A stretch of 64,000 nt of DNA from Sodiomyces alkalinus F11 (lineage: Eukaryota; Ascomycota; Sordariomycetes; Glomerellales; Plectosphaerellaceae). The translations under genes and the position numbers were made by a program. The stretch's first letter is position 1, and each line of letters begins with the position of its first letter. The stretch lies in assembly GCF_003711515.1 (NCBI RefSeq), contig NW_021167082.1, positions 466,923-530,922 of the forward strand. Direction: 5' to 3'. Shown one piece after another: positions 43,429 to 54,019 of this stretch. Below the pieces are notes generated by a model. That model did not search any database and was not told the origin of the DNA. It saw only the letters and a program-made list of their open reading frames with translations.

Positions 43429-46400
43429 TCACCGTGAGCTATGCCCGTCCACCAGCAACTCGCGACACACCTCCAACCGCTCCCGCGCCTCCCGCAGCAG
43501 CTCGAAATGCGTCCCCTCCAGACTCTCCTGCAACATCTGCAGCAAATCCGGCAACCCATCTCCCAAAGTCCGAGCCATCTCCTCCGTCAGCGCAGGCAGC
43601 CTTGCCACCCGAGACAGGTACGTCACGGTCCGAACATACGGTTCCCGCGAGGAAGCAGAAGCAGCAGAAGCAGCAGAAGCAGCAGAAGCAGAAGCAGCAG
43701 AAGCAGAAGCAGCAGCAGTGCCTCGGCGGGCATCCCTCGCACCTGCCCCGAAACCGCCATTCCCGCCAACAACACCAGGCACCTTGTTCCCCAGCGCCCG
43801 GACGAAGGAGCAGATACTCAACGCCGCGTAGTACAGGACCCAAGGACGGTGCGGATCCGGCTCGGTGTGGCACGAATAGTACGCTTCGAGCCGCGGGGTC
43901 TGGGCCAGGGTTGCGAACCCCCCGTTCGATCTCCTCCGTATCGCGTCCGGGTCGGCCCCGGCGCCGCCGACGACGAGCACCCGGTGCAGCAGCTTGAAGG
44001 CGTGCAGGACGGCGTGGCGGGTCAGGGCCGTGGCAGCCCAGCTTTTCATCCTCGACTTCGCGTTGGCGTAGTCGCGCGTCGACACCTTGCGGCCCACGAG
44101 GCGCTTCGCGCCCATGTACACCTGGCAGTCAATGATATTCACGTGCAGGCTGATGTGCGCTAGGTGGTACAGCACGGCGGCCGAGTGGATGGGCCCGTTC
44201 GCGCTGCTGCCGCCCCCTCCGCCCCCTCCGCCCCCTCCTCCGTCGCCAGGGTCCCCGATCCCAATGTCGGCGTCGAAACTGTCCTTCCACACGTCAAACG
44301 CCCGCAGGAGCGTCTTGCGCCACGTCTCGTGCTCCGGGTTGCGGTGGTGGCCGTGACCGTGGCCCGTCCCGCCCAGCCACTTGACCTGGCTGTCGCGGTG
44401 GTTGAGATGCCACCCGACGCTGAGCAGGCCCGACATGATGATCATGCGGCCAAACGCGTGCGTCTTGACGGGGTTGCAGTGTAGGGCCGTCTTGAGGCCC
44501 TCCAGGAAGGAGATCTGCTTGATGCCGTACATGCGGTACGTGCTGTCGACGGCCCGGAAACTTTCCGGGTTCGGCGCCGTCCAGAGGCCGTCGTCGCAGG
44601 GCAGCGGCAGGCGGATCTCGTCGGGCGCCATGTCGGCGAGGTGGCCGAACATGGCGGCGTGGGTAATGTCCAGCATGAAGGCGCCCAAGACGACGCGCTG
44701 CATCGACTCGGTCTCGGCCCAGCGGATCCACCACGTTCGCGATCCGTCGCCGTCGCTCGCCTGAGCCACTTGCTCTTCGGGCGGAGACTCGCTCCCGGCC
44801 CGGCCGATGAGGGGACTGCCGCGGCGCAAGAGGGTCAGGGTCGCCGTGTGGTAGATGTGGGCGCGTTCGTGGAATTTGCGCGACGAGTAGAGCTTCTCGT
44901 AGAACTCGACCAGTACGAGGGCCTGGGCCACCCAGAGGGCCACGGGCGGGGAGGCGTCCTCGGCGGTGACGATTTCCCACCGGACGCTGACGATGACGAG
45001 GTCCGCAAAGCCGCCGTACTCGGTCAAGGTGCCGGTGGTATCGCGGGCGCGCAGAGAGGCGCCGCCCAGGGCCATCATCACCATGAGCAGGAAGATCGGG
45101 CAGCGGTCGCAGGAGAAGGAGGGCTTGTGTACGATGGGGAGACGGGGCGACACGGCCGACCAGAACTCGTGGAGGCAACGGTGCAACATGTCGAGGCTCA
45201 GGCCCGGCAGGTCGCCACCGCCGCCCTCCTGGCCCACGTTGGCGATGGCTGATTCATACTGGGGTTGCTTCGCCCGGAAGATGCGAAACCAATGCAGTAT
45301 CTCCTGACGGCGATGGTCGCTGACAAGCTCGTCGCTCAGCTCAACAATGTGGGGCGGGGTGGGTTCGGGCTGGGAGCGACTGGTGAGGCTCTCATAGTCG
45401 TAGTGGATGTTGTTATTGAAAGTGGATTCCAGGCCGCCTTCGAGGAAGGGAATGTTGGCGACGGCGTTGAGGTCGTTGCTACCGGCCTGGGCATCGAAGA
45501 GCCAGACGGCGAAGTTCTCGGACAACTGGCCGTCGGGCGTGAAGCCGACATTGTTAAATGGCAGCATGGACGGAGGCTCGGGTACGGGAGCCGAGGGTTC
45601 GCTAGGATAGTACGGGGCGGGTTTGGGGCGCATCATGTCGACAGCTAGGTCGTCCATCATGGGCTGACTGGGCCAGGCGTTGGAGGGCGGATGCTGAGGC
45701 ATACGAGGAGGCCCCTGCGCCTGCCCCTGCGCCTGCCCCTGCCCCTGGGTATGGCTGGGCCGAGGATGGTGTAGACTGGTCGGTGTGTGTTCTGTATTCG
45801 AGTCGGGGGTCAACAGGATCGCAGCGTCGTGCGGTCCAGCCGTCCTCGGGGCTGTAGTCACGACATGGGAGGAGTACTGGCTCGGCCGATGAGGCTGCTG
45901 AGGTTGGGAAGGTCGAGGGAGAGAAGGGCCTCCAACGGGAGCAGAGAGAGGCAGGGCGGGAAGAGGAGGGATCGTCGTAGGGGTCATCGTGGACGCAGCT
46001 GCAGTCGCTGGAGGGCGGAACATGTGATGAGAAGACGTGATAGATGCGGCGGCGGAGGCGCTCTCTGGGCTGGTGCTACTGCTCGCCTGCTGCAAAGTAG
46101 CAGGCGTGAAGCTCGGGGCGCGATTACGCGGCACATAATTGGGGGAATGACGCTTCTTATGTCGGGCTAAAAGGTCGGCGCGGACGAATTTCTGTTCACA
46201 GCCAGGAATGTCGCACTTGAAGATCTCCTTGGGGGCATCTAGGAGGGGACCGAGGGGTCAGCGATGCATAGAGGATAAAATAGTAAAGGATAACAAGGTT
46301 AACACGTGCAGTTTACAAATCATCGAGTATGGGAAAGAACAGGGTGGCATGCGGCAAATACCCGCAAAGTACGTACGATTCAGCTGATGTCTCTGGAGAT

Positions 46401-46575
46401 GTTCAGCCCGCGAATAGACCTTGTCGCAACCGGGGTAGGGGCAAGTGAACTTGCGAGGTGCACCCTTGCGACTGGCACGACGATAGGACGAGGCCCTGGT
46501 TGCTGACCCAGGGGACGCTCCCGACGGACCATCAGAAGGCGTCGCGCCTCGACGCTGGGTTTGCTGGATCGTCAT
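43429..46575 (-). CDS. C2H2 zinc-finger transcription factor with fungal-specific MHR domain
   Basis: Two exons, 46575-46377 and 46238-43429, 1002 aa. The intron (46376-46239) has donor GTACGT and acceptor CTAG, and it interrupts the first finger: after splicing the finger reads [23 protein letters not shown]. The second finger follows directly (CDIPGCEQKFVRADLLARHKKRH). A Pro/Ser/Gln-rich region (residues about 110-280) leads to a large helical region with the features of the fungal-specific transcription factor (MHR) domain (FWSAVSPRLPIVHKPSF, LPLPCDDGLW). A poly-Gly run (44205-44252) and poly-Ala/Ser run (43655-43720) are internal low-complexity insertions. Tandem C2H2 fingers plus MHR define a class of nuclear regulators in filamentous ascomycetes; targets are unknown. 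The ATG at 46575 is chosen because the open frame upstream is simple-sequence leader. Confidence 0.88.
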
Positions 46576-46634
46576 GGACGGCGGATTAACCGCGCATCTC
46601 GTCTTCCTTTGGGGGGACCGGAGTTGGTTTATGC

Positions 46635-46680
46635 TCGTGAGTCGTGAGTCGTGAGTCGTGAGTCGTGAGTCGTGAGTCGT
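46635..46680. repeat. Heptamer tandem repeat (GTGAGTC)
   Basis: About six perfect head-to-tail copies of a 7-bp unit (CGTGAGT) directly upstream of the zinc-finger factor start, in its probable 5' leader. Confidence 0.92.
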
Positions 46681-48640
46681 CGTGGATTTCGTGGAAAGGG
46701 TCGTGATGCGTGGGGCAAGGGTACACGGGTTGACAGCGGTGGAGGTTGAGCACACCGAGGAAGGCGGCCGTTCAATTTGACAGTGAGTTGTTTTGGTAGT
46801 TGACGCTTTCGTTGGCGATCCTTCGCAGTATCGCAGGACAGGGGGTAAACCGTAAAACAGATGGAAGTGGGACGGATCTAATGTGTCGGCAGGTCGTACA
46901 GTCTGTCGCAGAATACCAGTAGACCAAATACAGCCTATACAGGTGATCCGAGGTTTGATGGGTGGGTGGTGAGTGGGAGGTGGGAGTTGAGTGGGAGAGA
47001 AGAAAAGAGGGAGAAAGTTGAGGTTGGCCGTTGACTTGGTCACCTGGGTGAGGTGAGGTACTTCCCCCGAGTTCGTATTAGTAAAGGCATCGGAGTCTCC
47101 CCGCAAATTTGGCTGGAAGTGGCGCCCAGAAAGAAGCTGGGGCGTATCCGCACCTGCTAACAGAACCGGTAAATGCGGGGTTTCCAGGCGGATACAGGGT
47201 GGAAAGCCCCCACTTGATGAGGAGGAAAGTGGAGGGAGGACATCTTATCCACTAGCCTCAGTCGCGGACCCCGTATTGGCACTGTCCAAAGACCTCAAAT
47301 TGCTGGTCGTTGTCAGCCAGAAAGTGGGTTAAGCACAGTCCCACCTTGACGACAAGGTTACTATGCAGTGAAAACGGCTCATGTTGATTGGCTTGTCTTG
47401 TGGAACCACGAACCCCCACGCCGCCGGCGTTTTCTTTCTCCACGGAAAAATTCTCAGCTTCGTACGTGGGGGTACTAGCTTGTTGAGCTTATTGTTGCGA
47501 CTCACCTAGCTGTCACGAATTATAGGGATTTAATTTGTTCTTTGTTCTTTTTCACTTTTGTTCTGATGAAAAAGAGAAGAAAAAATGGGGAAATGCTAGG
47601 TACTCCTTGATACATATTATACTCCATACTCCGCTCTTTTCCGTCGGACGTGTGGTTCCCGGTAGACCTCTTCGAGTAAGGTATTCTTCACACCTTGAAG
47701 TCCTCTCAACTTTATAGTCTAGTGAGGTCTTCTCAGCCAAGTTGGTCAACACGAAAGAGAGCGCAGAAGAAGAGAAACGCCTGAAAGAAATCTAATAGAA
47801 GAAAACTTAGCTAGCATAACCAAGGAATAGTACCTGGCTGTCATTCTTCCAAGTTCTCTGCAGAGTCCAAAGTACGTTGTACCCCCAGGGAGATCGGCTG
47901 TCCGTTTCTCGTGCGGAGAAGTGGGTCCCTATCCGGTCCACGTCCCGATTGCGGGTCGCCAGGCCGGCCCGTTACTCTGGCGGCGGTCCGGTGCTTGTGT
48001 GGGGAAGACTGTGCTTCTATACCATCATTTAACCTTATTCCGTACTTCCATGTTTGCTTTGGCGGATATCGTCCTGGCATATGAATCCGCTTTAAGTAGC
48101 CAAGAATCAGCGCATCCTGCGCAGGAGCATTCTGTAAACTCCTCGAGTCTTCGCCCTACACAGACTGCCCCTATGGGCTTTGATTTTCCCGACATCGTCC
48201 GTCTTACTTCGGACGGGTGCTTCAAAACACTTAACAAGTCCATGCAACTTTCATAGTCAGCTCTCAAGAGCCCATCAGAAGTAATAATATCATAGTTACC
48301 CTTCATATCGGTAACCGTCCAGCATGGTCGGTGGAATTCCGCTTATCCCAGCTCCACAGTGGGCGCTCCAACGTTTCCGCACAAATGGGGGTCCAGCATG
48401 ACCGGTCTGCAATTGGCGATGGCTTCCGACTGGTGCGCATGCCGCCCCAAAAGAAAAGATCACCATGGAGCCTGGAGGCAACCGGTTACCGGTCCGTTCC
48501 TGTTGATCCTGGGGAAAACCTGGTTCGCTTCAACTGCCGACCGTGCAAAATCGCCGGGAAGAACTTAAGAAGTGAACTATATATTAAATGTTGGCGAATC
48601 GCGACGTCACGAGCTTTGATCGAACGATGGCGGGATCGGA

Positions 48641-48647
48641 TATATAA
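48641..48647 (+). promoter_or_regulatory. Probable TATA box of the GH43 gene
   Basis: TATATAA located 164 bp upstream of the GH43 ATG, in an otherwise mixed-sequence context (GGATATATAAGTAGG). Position and sequence fit a TATA element; no transcript data. Confidence 0.55.
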
Positions 48648-48810
48648 GTAGGGTGGAACGAAGGGCAGCATACCAAGACTTCCCAGAACAACCAGAACCC
48701 ATTACCCACGTACAGCGTACTTCAGTGCAGAAGACCAAGTCCTATCTGCACCTTATTGATTGAGCTGTTCTGATCCCTGAAAGGCTGAACCGAACGGGGC
48801 AGTCAACACC

Positions 48811-50516
48811 ATGAGGTCCCAACTCTTTCCCACCCTCTTCGCCGCCGGGGCTGCGATTGCCCAAGCCCAGGGGAGCCAGGGGACGTTCAACAACCCGATT
48901 CTATGGTACGACCTCGCCGACATCGACATCTTCCGGGTCGACGACGCCTTCTACTACTCGGCCTCGACCATGCACTATTCGCCCGGCGCACCGATCCTCA
49001 AATCGTACGACCTGGTCAACTGGGAGTTCATCGGCCACTCGGTCCCCTCTCTGGACTTTGGAGACAAGTACAACCTCGACGGTAGCGGTACGGCGTACGT
49101 TAACGGTATCTGGGCCAGCGGCATGCGCTACCGTGAGACCAATGGGTTGTGGTACTGGTTTGGCTGCATCGACTTTGACAAGACGCACGTCTTCACCGCG
49201 ACGGATCCGGCTGGCCAATGGACGCAGCATGAACCGCTTGACAAGTGCTATTACGATCTCGGCGTCTTGATTGACGAGGATGATACTATGTATCTCGCCT
49301 ATGGAAGCTATAACATCGCCGTGGTGCAGTTGACGGAGGATGGCCTCGGTGTGGTGAGGGAAGAAGTAAGCGGAATTTCGGAATTTCCCCCTGGAAGATG
49401 ATTCAAGTTGAATGCTCATCAGCCTCGCCGTCCCAGGAAGTCTGGACAGATAGCGAACGCTACCTTGAAGGGGCCCGGTTCTACACCATCAACGGCTCCT
49501 ACTACCTCTGGCTCACCAAGCCCGCGGACGAGCAGCATGTCCTCAAGGCCGACAACCCCTGGGGCCCCTACGAGGAGCACCCCATTCTCGTCCGAGCGGA
49601 GGCTCCCATCCCCTACTCCGGCGTCCCGCATCAGGGCGGAATCGTCGACACCCCCAACGGCGACTGGTACTACATGGGCTTCCTCGACGCCTACCCCCTA
49701 GGTCGCATTCCCGTCCTGGCCCCCCTCATCTTCGACGAAGAAGGCTGGCCCTCCCTCGTGACCGACGAAAACGGCGGCTGGGGTCTCACCTACCCGATGC
49801 CTCTGCAGACGACGCGATGCAACCAGACCGTCAACCCCGCCGGCCCTTACACCGACACCTTCGACGGCCCCGCCCTGGGTCACGAGTGGGAATGGAACCA
49901 CAACCCGGACAACGCGGCCTGGCGTCTGGGGCCTGGCGCCGGCCTGGTGCTCAACACCACCAGCGTGACGGACGACCTGCACCACGCCCGCAACACGCTG
50001 ACGCACCGCATCCACGGCCCGCGCAGCAGCGGCACCTTCCGGCTCAACGTGGGCGGCATGGCCGACGGGGACGTCGCGGGCGTGGCGGTCCTGCGCGACG
50101 AGTCGTCGTTCCTCGCGGTGCAGAAGCGCGGCTCCGAACTCGTGCTGGGGGAGGTGCATGGCGCGCTGTTGCAGCAGACGGGCGAGAACCGCTGGACGAG
50201 CACTTCGAACGGGACGGTCGTGGCCGAGGCGGACCCGGTGGATTTGGAATCTGTCGCGGCGGGGGAGACGGACTTGTGGCTGCGCGTTGAGGCCGATGTG
50301 ACGCCCAACTTCCAGAACCCGAGTGGCGAGAACACGGCGTGGTTCTCGTACAGCCTGGACGGGGAGAACTTTGAGGCGCTCATTTCGGAGGGCTGGGCGT
50401 TGCATAACCGGTGGGAGTTCTTCATGGCTTTTCGCTTTGCCGTGTTTAACTACGCGACAGCGGAGCTGGGTGGTTCGATCAGAGTCAAGGAGTTTGACTT
50501 GCAGCTAGTCGAGTAA
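48811..50516 (+). CDS. Secreted GH43 glycosidase (beta-xylosidase / arabinofuranosidase type)
   Basis: Two exons, 48811-49365 and 49437-50516 (donor GTAAGC, acceptor CCCAG), 544 aa. A signal peptide (MRSQLFPTLFAAGAAIAQAQ) precedes the five-bladed propeller. Catalytic residues of GH43 are visible: Asp in LADIDIFRV (base), Asp in YYDLGVLIDEDD (pKa modulator) and Glu in RYLEGARFY (acid). Other family marks are YSASTMHYSPGAPI and PHQGGIVDTPNGDWYYMGF. Residues from about 345 form a C-terminal beta-sandwich (TFDGPALGHEWEWNHNPDNAAW) as in two-domain GH43 enzymes. It acts outside the cell on arabinose- or xylose-containing plant polysaccharides; exact specificity is not resolved. It is the last gene before the RIP-affected block and itself shows no RIP signature. 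Confidence 0.93.
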
Positions 50517-50790
50517 AGGAGGCTGAGGGCCGAGTCGCCGACATGGCTGCGACGTGGTCGGTGTCTGACTGTCTGTGTAAGGCATAGTCTGCTACCCTGC
50601 TGCTCTTTTATCTTGCAACGATGCTACTACAGCAGCCAGTTGCAGCGACATTCGGATAATCTCCTGCGACTCATGGGAAGAAGTCGAGTCGACATGAAGC
50701 CAAGAAGAATGCGCACGAGTGTGCGGGGGTGTTTTAGTGTAAAGTGGTGTCCGAAATAGGGGTGTGTCCCAAAAGGTGGTATGGGGACTT
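50517..50790. other. GH43 3' flank and junction with the repeat block
   Basis: Normal-composition sequence to about 50.78 kb, then an abrupt shift. The last unaffected bases include GTGTGTCCCAAAAGG (about 50763-50777), which could be a transposon terminus or simply old flank; I cannot choose. Confidence 0.5.
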
Positions 50791-50799
50791 AATGCTTTA

Positions 50800-53239
50800 A
50801 CCTACCTAACCTACCTACCGAACCTATTAACCTTTATAAATAACTATAGATTAACAGGTTAATCGACCCTACAGTCTAGGGCCGCCTCTTACGAGCTACG
50901 ATACTCTCGAATAAGCCGATAACGCTTTACGATCTTACGCCTTCTCTAATAGTTATAGCCTTATTATCTATAAGAGCTATCTAAACGCCCGTAATCCCGT
51001 ATCGGTAACGTATCGATATAGGAAAGGTTAAGCCGCCGTATCGTTAACGACTTCTTTAGAGACTCACGAATCTAAAAGGCGCTAAATAGCCTCGTAGATA
51101 ACTAATTACCCCTTCTGTATAAGCGTTAAGCTTCGGGATAATCGGTGGATTATTAGAGGCGATTATACTAATACCTATAACTATAAGTTTATACAGGTAA
51201 TTACTTTCCCTTCCTTTCGCACCGCTTAACTTACTACACGCGAAGATAAGATTATTACTATATAGAATAGCGGTTTACGGCCTCGTTAAATTATAACCCG
51301 ACTTTATAACCCTAAAAGTAATAGCGGTAAGGTTCCCGCGCCGCTTATTAGTATTATAGCTCGAGATATAACGAACATCCTCGCTACCTATTATCGGAAA
51401 AAGCTTACTAATCGTATACCACTTTAGTGGCTTTACGATATAAGTTACGCCTCCTACTAATACTACTTTATATACTAACTTATTAGTAACTTAATAATCC
51501 TTTAACGGAGGAGCACCGACTCCTCCCCGCCGGATAGATAGGTAATCGTAGATACCGCGACACGATAGTAGCGGTTAGGGCTATTATAAAGGGAGTATAC
51601 GCCGCGTAGGAGCGCGGCGGGGCCGTAGCGTAATTAAAGCTCGATATCTAGGGCGCCTTCGATATAGTACTATACTAAAAACTTCTTAAAGTCCTCGCCT
51701 AGTACGGCTTCCCGGACTAGGTTATAAATAGACCTAGTTATACCTTATAGCGCGCACGGCGCGCCTACGCTTCGATAGCGATACGGCGTACTAGGTAGAA
51801 ATCTAGGCGGGAGTCCCCTAGGGATCCCCCCTCTCCCCGATCCTCTTTATACTATTTATTAGGACGCTTTACTAGGAATTAATCCGGATACCGCGGGTCG
51901 CGGTAGTCGGCTTTACCGATAACACGAATATCGTGGCCTTTAGACGTAACGAGGCTATACTACGGGCGTACCTTAAACGGGTATAATAAGTCTACCAGAG
52001 TTAGTCACGGAGGAGCGGACTACGATTCGAGCCACGGAAGTGCGAGCTCCTTTACTTTACGAGAAAACGAGAACCGCCACCGCTCCTACTACGCCTTAAG
52101 GGCGTACCGACGCCGTAAGTTAGAGAAATAGAGGTCTTAGGGGTTATCCTCGACCAGAAGCTTATATTCTGTCCCTATATTAGGAAACTTAAAGCTAAAC
52201 TCCTTACCTAGAAATACGCCCTTATATGCCTCGTAGCGTTAGTATAGGGCTACCGTATCGGGGACGCGTGTAAACTATACTAAATAATAGTCCGGAGCGC
52301 TATACTATACGCGGCCCCGGCCTTCTACACGATAACGAGAAAAGGGGAGAAGCCGAGCGGAGTTCTTAAAGGACTAGCTAGTAAGCAGGCGTAATACCTA
52401 TATATCGTTACCAGCGCGTATCGGGCTACTATAACCGCGCAGATACGGCTTTAGAGTGGTTTAGTAGGCGGTTATATAACCCCCTTTTTAAGGCTACGGG
52501 ATCCACCTCTTATATATATATTAAAGGACAGGCGCCGGATATCCCTATTGGGGGACTAGGATATAATTATTATCCTCGTTTATAATTACTTATTCTACGT
52601 TTAAGGTATCTTTCTAGTTTAACTTACGTTACCCTAATCAGAATAGTGACTACCGATTTACTTCTTCGCTAAAGGTTATAGCGGTGTTAGTTATATTTTA
52701 GTTATATATTATACTTTCGCTAGACTAACCTCTTTATCTAATCTTTATCTTAACGATCTAGTGCCACTACGTCTTTATCCAGTTATAATATAATACTCGG
52801 AGGCGGATTTATTTAGCGTCCCTAAAGTGTTCTAACCCTAATTAGAGTAATAGAGGCGCTTAAGAGAGGTTCCGGCCCTCCTAAACGGACTATTAGTTAA
52901 TAACCCTAAGAAGAATATAAAGATAACGATTAAGGAAGGATTTAACGCTTTAAGACCGAGGGGAGATTAGCCCTAATAAGATTAGGAAAAGAAATAACTA
53001 CTTAGGTAAGAGTTAAAGAACTATTAACACTTTTGATTATAAGACCCGCCGCTACGGAGGTAGTAATTATAGCGGAAGAAACCGATTAGATCGTAATAGA
53101 GTTAGATTCCGGATATAGAATAGACTTAATAAGGGGCTTATAACCCCTACTACTAACTAAGATAAACCCTCGCACAACGGCGAAGAAAAGATAAGACCGC
53201 TAAGAGCAGCTTACCCGGATTAGGGTAACTAAACTAATA
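50800..53239 (+). mobile_element. LINE (Tad/I-like) retrotransposon remnant, reverse transcriptase region
   Basis: Plus-strand coding remains of a non-LTR reverse transcriptase with stops at former Gln codons. LKLDI-stop-GAFD occurs at 51634-51663 (stop at 51649), and AGVP-stop-GSPLSPILF around 51804-51845 (stop at 51819), where the family has GVPQGSPLSP. The active-site FADD is now FTDN (51912-51923), both changes being TpG to TpA. A one-base frame change lies between about 51720 and 51745. Downstream, TSAYRATITAQ (near 52415-52445) fits the region after the RT in this class. Start and end of the element are estimated; the 5' part is too degraded to recognise an endonuclease. Confidence 0.8.
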
Positions 53240-53597
53240 TGTCTGACTGGCAAATCCCTGGCCAGCCAGTACTATAGGACCTGTAAGCCAGGCTTTTTCT
53301 CGAGAGGTGACCTTTAGGTATAGAAAATACGGTGTAATAAAGATATCTTCTCTAAGCTAAGGGGGCGCGCGCCCCCGGGACTTAAGTATCTACGGGGAAA
53401 CCCCGTGGAATCCTCGGCTTCTACGTATAGGAGCCCGGGGGATTCCCCGGTATTCACTAATTATACCCTAAGGAAGCTATAGTATACCCTAAAGGTGCCT
53501 ATAGTGTACCCCGTGGGTGCTATAGCATAAGCTATAGTACCGCTAGGGTACCCCGTGGTACGCCTTAGTATTCCCGGTGGAATCTAGGGCGTATTCA
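53240..53597. repeat. LTR-like direct repeat, copy A
   Basis: About 358 bp beginning TGTCTGAC and ending near GTATTCA. The same sequence recurs at 58076-58433 in direct orientation, the differences being largely transitions. It contains two perfect hairpin-forming palindromes: GGGGGCGCGCGCCCCC (53361-53376) and ACGGGG-AAA-CCCCGT (53392-53406). TG...CA ends and size fit a long terminal repeat. Confidence 0.85.
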
Positions 53598-53999
53598 ATA
53601 CCCCGGGTAATAAAGCCCTGCGTCCCGCGGGCTTTCCCCGGTTACTACGATAGCCTTACTTAAGGCGCGTTACGGTTATACTAATAAACCGCGGTATAGT
53701 TAGGGAGAATAGAAAGAAAATATTATTACGCGGCGGTGCCCTAATAGCGACCGCCGCCGTTACTATCTACTACCTAACCGAGCGAAGAAAAGAGAAAAAA
53801 AGAAAATAAATATACCGACGCCGTGGCCTCCGTTACTTAGTAGTAGTATTTAGCATTTAATTCCTCTAAGCGATTAGTATATACGCGGGCGTATCCTGAC
53901 TAAAGCTAAGGCGAAAGCTAATACACGGATAAGAGAAAAAAAAGAGAATATACTAAACCCTTTATCGTATCTTACCGTGTTCCCTAGTAAAGCTCCTTC
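53598..53999. other. Spacer in the LTR-bounded segment, nothing identified
   Basis: RIP-altered sequence after LTR copy A. A piece near 53610-53635 (GCCCTGCGTCCCGCGGGC) has a partial duplicate near 56280-56305. No coding signal recognised. Confidence 0.5.
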
Positions 54000-54019
54000 A
54001 GTCTTAGTGCCTATACACT

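Larger units (their letters stand above)
46576..48810. other. Intergenic, 5' flanks of the zinc-finger factor and GH43 gene
   Basis: About 2.2 kb. It contains the 7-bp repeat listed separately, scattered short open frames with no family resemblance (for example around 47.9-48.3 kb on both strands), and the GH43 core promoter. A CCGGTTACCGG palindrome (48481-48494) and a CGGTAACC copy (48309-48316) lie upstream of the GH43 gene. The leader of the zinc-finger gene may contain an upstream frame. Confidence 0.5.

Noticed and set aside
46576..47106. In-frame upstream extension of the zinc-finger factor by 177 codons
   Set aside because: Contains the 7-bp microsatellite and low-complexity leader sequence; no conserved domain.
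47921..48306. Overlapping short open frames on both strands near 48 kb
   Set aside because: Below 115 codons, no splice-supported continuation and no recognisable domain.
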